Source of the DNA: Spirochaetales bacterium
GTDB lineage: Bacteria > Spirochaetota > Leptospiria > Leptospirales > Leptonemataceae
Assembly (NCBI GenBank): GCA_024233935.1
Contig: JACKOY010000002.1
Span: 248,001-312,000 of the forward strand
Length of the DNA: 64,000 bases
Direction of reading: 5' to 3'
The notes below the pieces were generated by a model that saw only the letters and a program-made list of their open reading frames with translations, did no database searches and was not told where the DNA came from. The position numbers and the translations under genes are program-made. Numbering within the stretch: position 1 is the first letter of the stretch; each line of letters starts with the position of its first letter. Positions 1-7,596 of this stretch are shown here, in pieces.

Positions 1-2
1 TC

Positions 3-362
3 GGCGAAGCCGGGACTTTGCGACGCTTGCTGGTCGAGCTGCAGGGCGCCATTCCGAACTATCGAGAGCGCCTTTTGGGACTTCCGGGAATACTCGAAGA
101 AGCGCTGCCGCTCTACCAGAATCTAAAAAGCGGCGTGCGGGAACGTTTTAGCGAAGAACTGGTGATGTTTACCGCGCGCTTGCTCTGCAGCATGCTGCTC
201 GAACGCGCCCACGCACGCCTATCGAGTATACGCAACGCCGATGGGGTGTCTCCGGAACTCCTCGACCGCTGGCAATACGATTGCCGCCTCTATCATCTCG
301 ACGGCGGCGCCATGGGTGCCGCGCTCTTGTATCGTTTGAAGAATGTGGAGCAGGCGCGCTGA
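3..362 (+). CDS. C-terminal end of an unidentified protein (5' truncated by window edge)
   Basis: The reading frame is open from the first bases of the window to a TGA at 360-362, so the start lies upstream and 119 codons are visible. The visible part is rich in Leu, Arg and Glu, predicted mostly helical, with no signal or membrane segment. A helical, Arg/Leu-rich C-terminus of this kind occurs in acyl-CoA dehydrogenase-like proteins, but no diagnostic motif is present and I do not assign a family. It is followed directly by the first copy of the intergenic repeat. Confidence 0.55.
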   Translation, partial: GEAGTLRRLLVELQGAIPNYRERLLGLPGILEEALPLYQNLKSGVRERFSEELVMFTARLLCSMLLERAHARLSSIRNADGVSPELLDRWQYDCRLYHLDGGAMGAALLYRLKNVEQAR

Positions 363-390
363 AACAGATTGTGAGGCGACAAACCAGGAC

Positions 391-539
391 GTGCGGTGCC
401 GAAAACCCAAGACCGCAACTGACCAGCGTGCGCTGGGGAAGCAACTTTCACCGCGACAGGATGTCGCGCAAAAAAGTTCCCCGAGTCACGCGAGCCACAC
501 ACAATTCGCTCGAACCGAAGGTTCGAGATAAAGCGAATT
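391..539 (+). repeat. Intergenic repeat, copy A (149 bp core)
   Basis: This 149-base segment recurs at 1655-1803 with only three substitutions that I can find and no length change. It contains the short dyad CGAACC-GAA-GGTTCG near its right end. It lies between the partial first gene and the SH3 lipoprotein gene. The frame on the minus strand is open in each copy, but the conserved unit has no consistent start, so I read it as noncoding. Unlike the other copies it is not followed by the 22-base motif and hairpin. Confidence 0.8.
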
Positions 540-611
540 TTCCACATCTTCACATTCAGAGTAACACCAGCAACCTCGCGGACATTCAACGCGCCTTCAT
601 GGGAGATTGAG

Positions 612-1277
612 ATGAGTAGAGCATCGATACTTGTATTTTGCGCGTTTTTTTCTGCTCTGCATTGCGATTCAAACGAATTCCTGGCGACGGGACCCCTGTT
701 CGTGGCGGAGCCGGCGGGGGCGCCGCTACTGGACGCGCCCCGGGAAAACGCGCGCATTCTCGCCGAGGTGCCTTTCCGCGCTGAGGTGAAGCTCGTGGAC
801 CCCCCGACAAATTTGCGACAGGACTGGTACGCAGTGGAGGTAGCCGGTAGGACCGGTTACATGTCCAGCTACGACCTGATGATGAGCTGGCCGTTGACGC
901 GGGCCGACCTCGCCGGACGCTACATGAGTCAGGAGGAGATCGCGGTACCGTCATTGCTCGTTCTGGAGGCAGACGGCCAGTACACCATGCAGGTGAACCT
1001 GTGTACTGGGATGGGCCAGGTCTCGGGAGAATGGGAGCTGTTCAGAAAAAAGGGGACAGGCGACTCAGGCTACTTCCTATTTCTTACCGAAAAGGCGAGT
1101 AACTTCCCTAACGTCCGGGAGAACGGAGCGCTATTACTGAGGGTCGAAACAACAGACGAATTGATTTTTCGTGGACTTGCCCCCGGTGGGTCCTACGTGA
1201 CGGACTTTAACGGTTGTGAAAACGGTACGAGCACTTTTATCCGGGAGACACCGGAGCGCAGCGAGGGACCGGAGTAA
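612..1277 (+). CDS. Lipoprotein with SH3-like domain
   Basis: A 221-residue protein with a short hydrophobic leader ending in a lipobox (SALHC, Cys18), so probably exported and lipid-anchored. Residues about 30-90 have the pattern of a bacterial SH3 domain: a short variable loop (PLLDAPRENARIL), a basic strand, then WYAVEVAGRTGYM, the usual W-x-x-V...G-x-x-G-Y/W-M/V ending. Residues 95-221 form a second beta-rich domain with two Cys and no family that I recognise. SH3 domains of this type often bind peptidoglycan or peptides; that is inference here. It stands alone between repeat copies. Confidence 0.75.
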   Translation: MSRASILVFCAFFSALHCDSNEFLATGPLFVAEPAGAPLLDAPRENARILAEVPFRAEVKLVDPPTNLRQDWYAVEVAGRTGYMSSYDLMMSWPLTRADLAGRYMSQEEIAVPSLLVLEADGQYTMQVNLCTGMGQVSGEWELFRKKGTGDSGYFLFLTEKASNFPNVRENGALLLRVETTDELIFRGLAPGGSYVTDFNGCENGTSTFIRETPERSEGPE

Positions 1278-1654
1278 ACTCAGGAAGAGCTGTTTACGCG
1301 TGGACCGGACTCACCGGGATGCGTCTCGCACCCTGCATTGCGAGGAAGGCGAAGGGGGCGCGAAATCAAAAAGAAAACCCGAGCCCACGAGACGAGGGTG
1401 CCGCCAACGCGAACAAGCGCGGTTCGCTCTTCTTGTTGACGGCTCAATTCGAGACTTGCGACGCATCGAGAAACAACGACGCGAGAACCAAAGACAAACG
1501 CGAACCAACATGCCGCAGAGCCAACTTCCACCGCGCATGGCAAAGTGCGCCTTTCAGGCTGTTTTTACAGGCGCACTTTGAACCCGCCGGTGCGACCCAC
1601 AGGGAGCGCCGGCTTACTTGGCGCGGAATAACCGGCCGGCGATAGTCTCAAGGC
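1278..1654. other. Gene-free stretch with a weak repeat relative
   Basis: No credible gene. The segment around 1480-1560 looks like a decayed relative of the intergenic repeat: it has GAGAACCAAAGAC and then CCACCGCGCATGG in the same order as the core unit. The string TGGCAAAGTGCGCCT begins at 1538 and recurs at 2641, in both cases shortly upstream of a repeat copy, so it may mark the left edge of the full unit. Confidence 0.5.
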
Positions 1655-1928
1655 GTGCGGTGCCGAAAACCAAAGACCGCAACTGACCAGCGTGCGCTGG
1701 GGAAGCAACTTTCACCGCGACACGATGTCGCGCAAAAAAGTTCCCCGAGTCACGCGAGCCACACACAATTCGCACGAACCGAAGGTTCGAGATAAAGCGA
1801 ATTGTGCCCTCCGCGGCGCGCATAAAAAGCGCCGCTAAAATGGCGAGCGTCCTCGGGCGGCAATCTTACGCTCGCTCCCGGGTGGTCGCGAGCGGGGGTT
1901 CAAAGGTGTGCTTATGCGCACACCTTTG
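1655..1928 (+). repeat. Intergenic repeat, copy B, long form ending in hairpin
   Basis: Positions 1655-1803 match copy A. They are followed by a 22-base string (1840-1861) that recurs exactly at 2851-2872, then by GGGGGTT and a hairpin at 1901-1928. The same order (core, 22-mer, G-run, hairpin) is found in copy C. The copies therefore share a unit of some 170-270 bases with variable internal spacing rather than one isolated block. Confidence 0.8.
1901..1928 (+). repeat. Perfect hairpin at the end of repeat copy B
   Basis: Left arm CAAAGGTGTGC (1901-1911), loop TTATGC, right arm GCACACCTTTG (1918-1928): 11 paired bases without mismatch. The hairpin of copy C occupies the same place but has a different stem sequence that is still perfectly paired. 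A further paired set follows downstream (CAAACTGC/GCAGTTTG, and GCCAGGG with CCCTGGC near 2015), ending in a T-run near 2030. There is no U-run directly after this hairpin, so it is not a plain intrinsic terminator. Confidence 0.75.
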
Positions 1929-2035
1929 GGGTCGCCAGGGCAAACTGCGAGCGCAGCCGAGCAGTTTGAACTCGCTGACGCGACTCATGGGAGCGGCGGC
2001 TTACTTTCGCGCGGTGGCCCCTGGCATCTCCGTTT

Positions 2036-2641
2036 TTACCCCGCCGGAGGCGCGCCTTCCAGGGATTCTCGATCCAGGCCCGTAATCTCAAGGACAGTTT
2101 CCATATCCATGCCGCGCGCGAGCATGGCACGCGCGGTTTCTAGCTTCGCTTGACGTGCACCCTCGGCCTGGCCTTCGGCCTTGCCCTGTTCCCGGCCCTC
2201 AACGCGGCCTTTGGCCTTACCTTCTTCCAGAATTTCGCGGTAGATCGGCGATTCGATCATGAGTTCTCTCCTTTTCTTACCGAGAGCCTGAGCCAGCTTA
2301 CGATTGTGCATCCCGGTATAGATGTCCAATACAGTCAGTAAATCCCATTTCTCTTCATTCGGCAAAGCACTCGTCTCAAGAATGCGCCGGTCGATTTCGT
2401 CGACCCGTGCAAGACCGCCCCGCATAAGCACAACGTACGGCAGAAGATGCACGTCCGCCGTCAAAAAATCGGCCGCCTCGAGCTCCCAGAATTTGACCAA
2501 CCGAAACCGATAGGTCAGGTTCTCTTCGGACACAAAGTCCTTCGCCCCAGCGTGCGGTCGGTTGGGCGCGACCAGATAACATGTGAAGCAGGGCGCTTGC
2601 AGAACCAGGCGTCGGGACTGCATTCCCTGTGAGCCGCACAT
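2036..2641 (-). pseudogene. Truncated Rpn-family (PD-(D/E)XK transposase-like) protein, C-terminal part
   Basis: 201 codons from the first available ATG. Residues about 45-125 match the middle of Rpn/YhgA-type proteins (LTYRFRLVKFWEL, then LLPYVVLMRGG). Residues about 135-201 are the usual charged tail with repeats of EGxxxG/A (EEGKAKGRVEGREQGKAEG) and the closing helix MLARGMDMETVLEITGL. The roughly 110 N-terminal residues with the nuclease motifs (D...E-x-Q/K) are absent; upstream the frame meets a stop near 2698. I read it as a remnant of a recombination-promoting nuclease gene. It lies between repeat copies B and C, which point the other way. Confidence 0.75.
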
Positions 2642-2735
2642 GGCAAAGTGCGCCTCCGTTACTGAGAGTTGAACGCGCAGCGCGAACTCGCCGAAGGCTT
2701 AGCTCTGTCGCAACGAACTTCCGTCGCCGAGATAT

Positions 2736-2909
2736 CCAGGACGTGCGGCGTCGAAAACCAAAGACGGCAGCAGACTAACAAGTCGTCGGGAGTAGCTCTC
2801 GCCGCGCATGGATGCGCGGAACAAAGCTCCCGAGTCACGCGAGCCCATGGATGGCGAGCGTCCTCGGGCGGCGGGGGTTGCCAGGGGTGGCGCCGGTGCC
2901 ACCCCTGGC
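2736..2909 (+). repeat. Intergenic repeat, copy C, diverged and ending in hairpin
   Basis: The core (2736-2845) is clearly related to copies A and B at both ends (CCAGGACGTGCGG..., and CCCGAGTCACGCGAGCC) but is shorter and diverged in the middle, where the small dyad CCGCGCATGGATGCGCGG replaces a similar dyad in A/B. It is followed by the same exact 22-mer (2851-2872), GGGGGTT, and a hairpin (2880-2909). Confidence 0.7.
2880..2909 (+). repeat. Perfect hairpin at the end of repeat copy C
   Basis: Left arm GCCAGGGGTGGC (2880-2891), loop GCCGGT, right arm GCCACCCCTGGC (2898-2909): 12 paired bases, same 6-base loop length as the copy B hairpin. Over the 11 shared pairs, five pairs differ between the copies and each change on the left arm has its matching change on the right arm. 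See the finding on covariation. Confidence 0.75.
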
Positions 2910-3059
2910 GTATCGGTTTGGCCCCCAGCCGCAACAACCGCTTCGAGACCGCATCGTACTCCATGGTATCATTATAGAATGCGCGTGTGACATGCCGTCT
3001 GGCGAGGACCGGGGGCTTGAGCCGGGGCTTTCGCTGCGGGAAGCCGCGAAGGCCAGGGC

Positions 3060-3332
3060 TTGTTCGAAACCGAAGAACGTGCGGTCTATGTCGGGGACTG
3101 GTCCGACGATCGTATGCGAGGTTCGGGCAGCCTGACCGTAAATCTGCCCGACGGCACCGTGCGTTTTTATACCGGCGAGTTTCGAAACGGCCAGATGGCC
3201 GGTCGCGGCGTGCTCTTTGCAACCGAGGGCGACTACATGGGTCAACTGCGCGAGAACCAGTACAACGGCACGGACTTTCCCGAAATTCCGAACCGCGAAC
3301 CTGCGAACCTACCCGGTCGAATGTTGAGTTGA
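3060..3332 (+). pseudogene. MORN-repeat protein remnant
   Basis: The readable part contains about two and a half MORN-type repeats: YVGDWSDDRMRGSGSLT, then FYTGEFRNGQMAGRGVLF, then YMGQLRENQYNG. MORN-like sequence (GSREGQGLF) is already present before the first usable start, a TTG at 3060, and the frame is closed by a TGA at 3018. This suggests an N-terminally truncated copy rather than an intact 90-residue gene. There is no signal peptide. It ends 20 bases before lepA, which converges on it. It could still be expressed as a short protein. Confidence 0.55.
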
Positions 3333-3351
3333 CCTGCGACGGCGACGTGCC

Positions 3352-5166
3352 TCAGTCACTTTTTAGAATCGCAAGAAAGGCCTCTTGCGGAATATCCACG
3401 TTGCCAATCTGCTTCATGCGCTTCTTGCCCTCTTTTTGTTTTTCGAGGAGCTTACGTTTGCGCGAGATGTCGCCGCCGTAACATTTCGCGGTGACGTTTT
3501 TTCGCAGGGCCGAGATATTTTCGCGCGCGATGACCTTGGATCCCACGGCCGCCTGAAGTGGAATCTGAAACTGATGGCGCGGAATGAGATCCTTGAGGCG
3601 CTCGATCAGTACGCGCCCACGCTGGTCGGCCATGGTCGTATGTACTACCATCGCGAGGGCGTCGACGGGCTGGCCATTGACGAGTACGTCCACTTTGACC
3701 AGTTTGCTTTCCTGATAACCCTTGAACTCGTAGTCCAGGGATGCGTAGCCGCGGGAAACCGACTTCAGGCGATCATAAAACTCAAAAATCAGTTCCGCCA
3801 GCGGAATGCGATAGACCAGCTGCAACTTGCCGTCGTCGAGATATACAATGTTTTCCTGTACGCCGCGCTTCTCCTGAAGCAGGGCCAGGATATTCCCCAG
3901 GTAATCCTGGGGCGTCATGATGGTGGCCTGCACGTAGGGCTCTTCCATTTTCGCAATCGAAGCGGGGTTCGGCCAGCGCGAAGGGTTTTCGATTTCGTGT
4001 TCTTTGCCTTTGATGTCCGTGATGCGGTACTTGACCGACGGGGCGGTGCTGATAAGATCCAGATCGAACTCACGGGTCAGGCGTTCGGCCACAATCTCCA
4101 TGTGCAGAAGACCCAGGTAACCCACGCGATAACCGAAACCCAGGGCCGGGGAACTTTCGGGTTCGAAGACCAGGGCCGCGTCGTTTAACTTCAGCTTCTG
4201 AATGGCATCCTTCAAGTTCTCGTAGTCTTCGCCGTTTACGGGAAAAAGACCGGCAAAAACCATCGGTTTGGCCTGGCGATAGCCCGACAAAGCCTTCTCG
4301 GCCGGTCGCGTGCTCGAAGTCACCGTATCGCCCACCGGCGTGTCTTCGACCGACTTGATACCGGCGATGACGTAGCCGACTTCGCCGGCCACCAATTGGG
4401 GCCGCGCATGATGACCGAGGCAGGCGTAACCGAGTTCCGTGACCGTAAAGGACTTGCCCGTGCTCATGATCTTGATGCGGTCCTGCTTTTTTAAGGCGCC
4501 GTCGAACAGGCGCACCTTCATGACCGCACCGGCATAGCTATCGTAATACGAATCGTAGATCAGCGCACGCAGCGGCGCGTCGGGTTCGCCCTTCGGCGGA
4601 GGTATGAGTCGCGCAATCGCTTCGAGCACCTGCTCCACATTGAGTCCCGTCTTGGCGGAGACCGATAGCGCTTCGGTCGGATCCAGGCCGAGCGTGTTTT
4701 CGATCAGCTTCAGGCAGCGGTCCACGTCGGCCGCCGGCAGGTCGATCTTGTTGATCACCGGGATGATCTTGAGATCGAGCTCCATGGCCAGATACAGGTT
4801 TGCCAGAGTTTGCGCTTCGACACCCTGAGTGGCGTCTACGATCAAAAGCACGCCTTCGCAGGCTTTCAGCGAGCGCGAAACTTCGTACGTGAAGTCGACG
4901 TGCCCTGGAGTATCGATCAGGTTGTACGTGTAGACTTCGCCGGTTTCCTTGCTTGTGTACTCAAAAGTGGCGGAGTTGGACTTAATCGTAATGCCGCGCT
5001 CTCGTTCAATGTCCATCGTGTCCAGAATCTGATCGCGACGGGTTCGATCGGTCGTGACTCCGGCCAGTTCCAGCAGGCGGTCGGCCAGAGTGCTCTTGCC
5101 GTGATCGATGTGGGCGATGATGGAGAAATTGCGGATAAAAGCGAATCGTGCCGGGAGATCGGCCAT
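3352..5166 (-). CDS. lepA: Elongation factor 4 (LepA), ribosome back-translocating GTPase
   Basis: A 604-residue translational GTPase, the normal length for LepA. G1 is AHIDHGKSTL (residues 18-27), followed by the switch region RGITIKS, DTPGHVDF (G3) and NKIDLP (G4). The C-terminal LepA-specific domain ends with AKCYGGDISRKRKLLEKQKEGKKRMKQIG, split here by the usual basic run, which is diagnostic. I chose the ATG at 5166 (MADLPARFAF); an in-frame ATG at 5238 would add 24 residues not typical of the family. Monocistronic, converging on the MORN remnant. Confidence 0.97.
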   Translation of the reverse strand: MADLPARFAFIRNFSIIAHIDHGKSTLADRLLELAGVTTDRTRRDQILDTMDIERERGITIKSNSATFEYTSKETGEVYTYNLIDTPGHVDFTYEVSRSLKACEGVLLIVDATQGVEAQTLANLYLAMELDLKIIPVINKIDLPAADVDRCLKLIENTLGLDPTEALSVSAKTGLNVEQVLEAIARLIPPPKGEPDAPLRALIYDSYYDSYAGAVMKVRLFDGALKKQDRIKIMSTGKSFTVTELGYACLGHHARPQLVAGEVGYVIAGIKSVEDTPVGDTVTSSTRPAEKALSGYRQAKPMVFAGLFPVNGEDYENLKDAIQKLKLNDAALVFEPESSPALGFGYRVGYLGLLHMEIVAERLTREFDLDLISTAPSVKYRITDIKGKEHEIENPSRWPNPASIAKMEEPYVQATIMTPQDYLGNILALLQEKRGVQENIVYLDDGKLQLVYRIPLAELIFEFYDRLKSVSRGYASLDYEFKGYQESKLVKVDVLVNGQPVDALAMVVHTTMADQRGRVLIERLKDLIPRHQFQIPLQAAVGSKVIARENISALRKNVTAKCYGGDISRKRKLLEKQKEGKKRMKQIGNVDIPQEAFLAILKSD

Positions 5167-5788
5167 AGCGATGCCTGCCAGCTGCAAGACTTCTGAAAGG
5201 GCGCGCCCCGGCAAGCCGAATCGCCGCGCAGGCAGCAAGCGGTGGATACCGATCTCGAATTCAGGCTACTTTCCGGCCGGAACAAGGCTATGCCGACCGG
5301 CTGTGCCTTTCTATGATTCCGCCCGGCCCAAAACGGCCCCGGGACCGGGCCGCAAACAGGTGTCGGTGAGGCCGGCGCATCGACGCCTATTCTGGCCCGG
5401 GCAGAGCCAGCTGCCGTACAACCGGCACAGATTCGCACTCCATCGATCCAGGCGGTACGGTCCGCTATGGCCAGCGACAATCGGGAATGCTACGAAGCCC
5501 CGGCGCCAAAACCTCCATTCGCGGAACCTCCCCGGGGCCCCGATCTCGCACCAGGCCCCGATCTCCGTGGGCTTTATTTTCCACCGGGGGCCGAAAGGCG
5601 AGGCCGGTTCCCGGGTTTGTCCCGGCTTTCTGATGGGCAGGGTCGACGGGATATGGCCGTCTGCAGAGCGGCTTACGGCTTCCTATCTTCAAAGGATAAG
5701 GGCCGTGCCTGACCTCGGTCCAGTTTCCGGGCCCGGCTCGCAGCGCGGTCAACTTCGGGTCCAGTTCTGAGCTGCGAAGTGCGCTTCG
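5167..5788. other. Gene-free stretch upstream of lepA
   Basis: Several open frames cross this segment on both strands, but none shows a recognisable family, a good ribosome-binding site or normal amino-acid composition (they are Pro/Arg/Gly-rich, as expected from random GC-rich sequence). A 12-base direct repeat GGCCCCGATCTC occurs twice near 5535-5565. The lepA promoter must lie here, but I cannot place it. Confidence 0.5.
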
Positions 5789-5809
5789 GATGCATCAATA
5801 TGATGCATC
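5789..5809. promoter_or_regulatory. Paired GATGCATC palindromes (possible operator)
   Basis: GATGCATC at 5789-5796 and again at 5802-5809, separated by AATAT. Each copy is itself a perfect palindrome, so the 21-base segment is both a direct and an inverted repeat. Two partial copies (ATGCATCA and TGATGC) follow around 5843-5858. Such nested dyads are typical of protein-binding sites. No gene start follows closely; the next transcription signal is the terminator at 6222. Confidence 0.4.
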
Positions 5810-5859
5810 GCAGAAAAACCCGCCAGAAGAGCTTTTAGTATTATGCATCATAGTGATGC

Positions 5860-6221
5860 TGTTCAGGGGTGCATTCGCAGGAAAGACCACCGGGGAGTCC
5901 CTGGTCCGGGTTCTCGGGGGCTCTGAGCCGCGAAAAAACCCCAAAAGGCGAGCAGGATTCAACTTTTTTCGGCCTACGGCCGGCGCTGGCACAGTATCTG
6001 CAATGCTACTCCCACAAAGAGAAGCACAAAGAGAAGCACAAAGAGTGTTCCATGTAGAAGGCAAGAGCCGGAAGCTGGAATAGATACAAACACATAGAAA
6101 AAGCAAAGCTGGAAGAGTAAAAAGAAACACACACAAAGACAAACGAGAAGCCAACAGGAAGAGAACGGCGAAAGGCGATTCCAGGCAGCCAACAGAAAGG
6201 GCGCTACGGGAAGAGCGGGGG
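5860..6221 (+). other. Purine-rich noncoding tract, possible untranslated RNA
   Basis: No credible reading frame. From about 6000 to 6215 the plus strand is strongly purine-rich and poor in T, unlike its surroundings, and it contains the tandem motif AAAGAGAAGCAC repeated almost three times near 6015-6050. It ends at a good intrinsic terminator on the plus strand. With the dyads at 5789 on its left, this is a candidate for a stable noncoding transcript; a promoter could not be identified with confidence. Confidence 0.3.
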
Positions 6222-6250
6222 ACCGGCGGGGCAGTGCTCCGCCGGTTTTT
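6222..6250 (+). terminator. Rho-independent terminator with no gene in front
   Basis: Stem ACCGGCGG (6222-6229), loop of nine bases, CCGCCGGT (6239-6246), then a T-run TTTTT and TATTTG. Eight perfect GC-rich pairs followed directly by Ts is the standard form. It works only in the plus direction. The nearest plus-strand gene upstream is the MORN remnant, nearly 2.9 kb away across a converging lepA, so it most likely ends an unannotated transcript. Confidence 0.75.
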
Positions 6251-6353
6251 ATTTGTACTCCGGGTCTCTGTGGGAGGCGTCCAGACCTGTCCCGCCTGGC
6301 AGATTTTTTTTGATTCGACTTGGTTTCGGGGGCCGGCCGCATTGCCTGCCCAT

Positions 6354-7379
6354 ATGCGTCGATTAGGGGCTCTTTGCTTTGCAATCCTGATGGCCATGGG
6401 CGGCGGGGCCTGCACGGCCCGCACCGACTGTGCCGACAACGACGTTTGCCAGGCCAATGGGCTACTTTCTTATCTGTTCCGCATCGTACGGGTCTTCGTA
6501 GCCACGGCGGGAACGGACATCTATTATTCGTTTGATGGTTACGACTGGAAAAAGGCGGCCAGTACCGGGACAGCGCAAAACCTGCAGAACGTGACATACG
6601 GCGGAGGCATCTTCGTGGCCGTAGGAAACGGCGGAGCCATTGTCTATTCCCGCAATCTTGCCAACTGGACGGCCGCGACCAGCCCTTCGGCCAACACCCT
6701 GCGGGGAATTGTCCATGCGCGCGGTTATTTTGTGGTAACCGGCAACAGTGGCGACGTGCTGATCTCAAGCGATGGCGTGAACTGGACCCTCCATACGGTG
6801 GGCGCCGCCGTGAACCTGCAGCCGGTCGCCTTTGGGAACGGACTGTTTGTGGTGAATCAAGCCGGCGCAAGCACGGTCTACTATTCGGCCTCGGCCCAGA
6901 GTGGCACCTGGCAGTCTTTCAGTTTGGGCTCCATCGCCTTCGGCTACGCCGTGGCGGCCGGTCCCGACCGTTTCGTATTTGCGGACGGTGGCAACACGAT
7001 CGAAGTCTGGAACTCCACACTCACGGCCTCGCTCGGGTCTTCGGGCACGGCTACGGTCTCTTCCAATGGGCTTGTGCATCGGCTGGATGATTTTTTCTAC
7101 GCCCCGGGCACCAATCACGTGATCGACCGGTCGGCTTCAGGTACAGATGGGGTCTGGACCAGCATCGCCAGCGGTTGCGCGTCGAACAGCGGGAACATGG
7201 CCGGTCTGGCATTCGGCAACGGCGTATTTATCGGAGGTGGAACCGATTCCGGCGCCTCTCGCGTGCTCTGCCGTTCCTCGAGTTTCACCTCCGGTAGCTT
7301 TGTGAATATTACTCCTGAGGTCCTGAATCCGGGCTTCACCTCGGTCCACTATCTGACAACCGACCCGCTGATCTTCTGA
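6354..7379 (+). CDS. Lipoprotein with BNR-type beta-propeller repeats
   Basis: 341 residues from the ATG at 6354 (an upstream in-frame start at 6234 would read through the terminator and spoil the leader). Leader with lipobox MGGGAC (Cys20). The body is a series of repeats around the motif [IV]xYSxDGxxW (IYYSFDGYDW, IVYSRNLANW, VLISSDGVNW, VYYSASAQSGTW), spaced about 40-45 residues, alternating with GNGxFVV. This is the pattern of sialidase/BNR-type propellers. No sialidase catalytic residues are evident. Probably a surface or periplasmic lipoprotein; ligand unknown. Confidence 0.8.
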   Translation: MRRLGALCFAILMAMGGGACTARTDCADNDVCQANGLLSYLFRIVRVFVATAGTDIYYSFDGYDWKKAASTGTAQNLQNVTYGGGIFVAVGNGGAIVYSRNLANWTAATSPSANTLRGIVHARGYFVVTGNSGDVLISSDGVNWTLHTVGAAVNLQPVAFGNGLFVVNQAGASTVYYSASAQSGTWQSFSLGSIAFGYAVAAGPDRFVFADGGNTIEVWNSTLTASLGSSGTATVSSNGLVHRLDDFFYAPGTNHVIDRSASGTDGVWTSIASGCASNSGNMAGLAFGNGVFIGGGTDSGASRVLCRSSSFTSGSFVNITPEVLNPGFTSVHYLTTDPLIF

Positions 7380-7596
7380 GAGAGAAGGCGGGGGGCTGTG
7401 GCGAAATCACGGTCCAACAAGAGTCCGGTGTGCGGACAATCACGCACCCGCATTGCCCGTGTACGCCATCGAACGAAACAAGGGAGACTGGTCTGCCGGT
7501 CGCTTTGTTCATTGACAGCGTGTTGCGCGCTCAGTCTTCGGTAAGGCACCAGCGGTGGCTTCGTCCCCGCTTCAGACCAATCAGGAAGAGACATTC
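7380..7596 (+). other. metY leader region
   Basis: 217 bases between the propeller lipoprotein and metY, without a gene. Sulfur genes are often under SAM riboswitches; I looked for the SAM-I core (paired CAAGAG...GGCAAC...GGTGC elements) and SAM-II but could not fit them convincingly. A ribosome-binding site AGGAAG lies nine bases before the metY ATG. Confidence 0.4.

Noticed and set aside
391..757. Protein-coding gene on the minus strand within the intergenic repeat
   Set aside because: The frame is open in copies A and B, but the conserved block ends do not match a start or stop, and copy C has lost the peptide in its middle.
5795..6457. 220-codon minus-strand frame across the purine-rich tract
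   Set aside because: Reads as Leu/Cys/Phe-rich low-complexity sequence caused by the base bias; no start signal; runs across the terminator stem.
7380..7596. SAM riboswitch before metY
   Set aside because: Short matches to SAM-I elements exist (CAAGAG, GGCACC), but they are in the wrong order and do not form the core helices.
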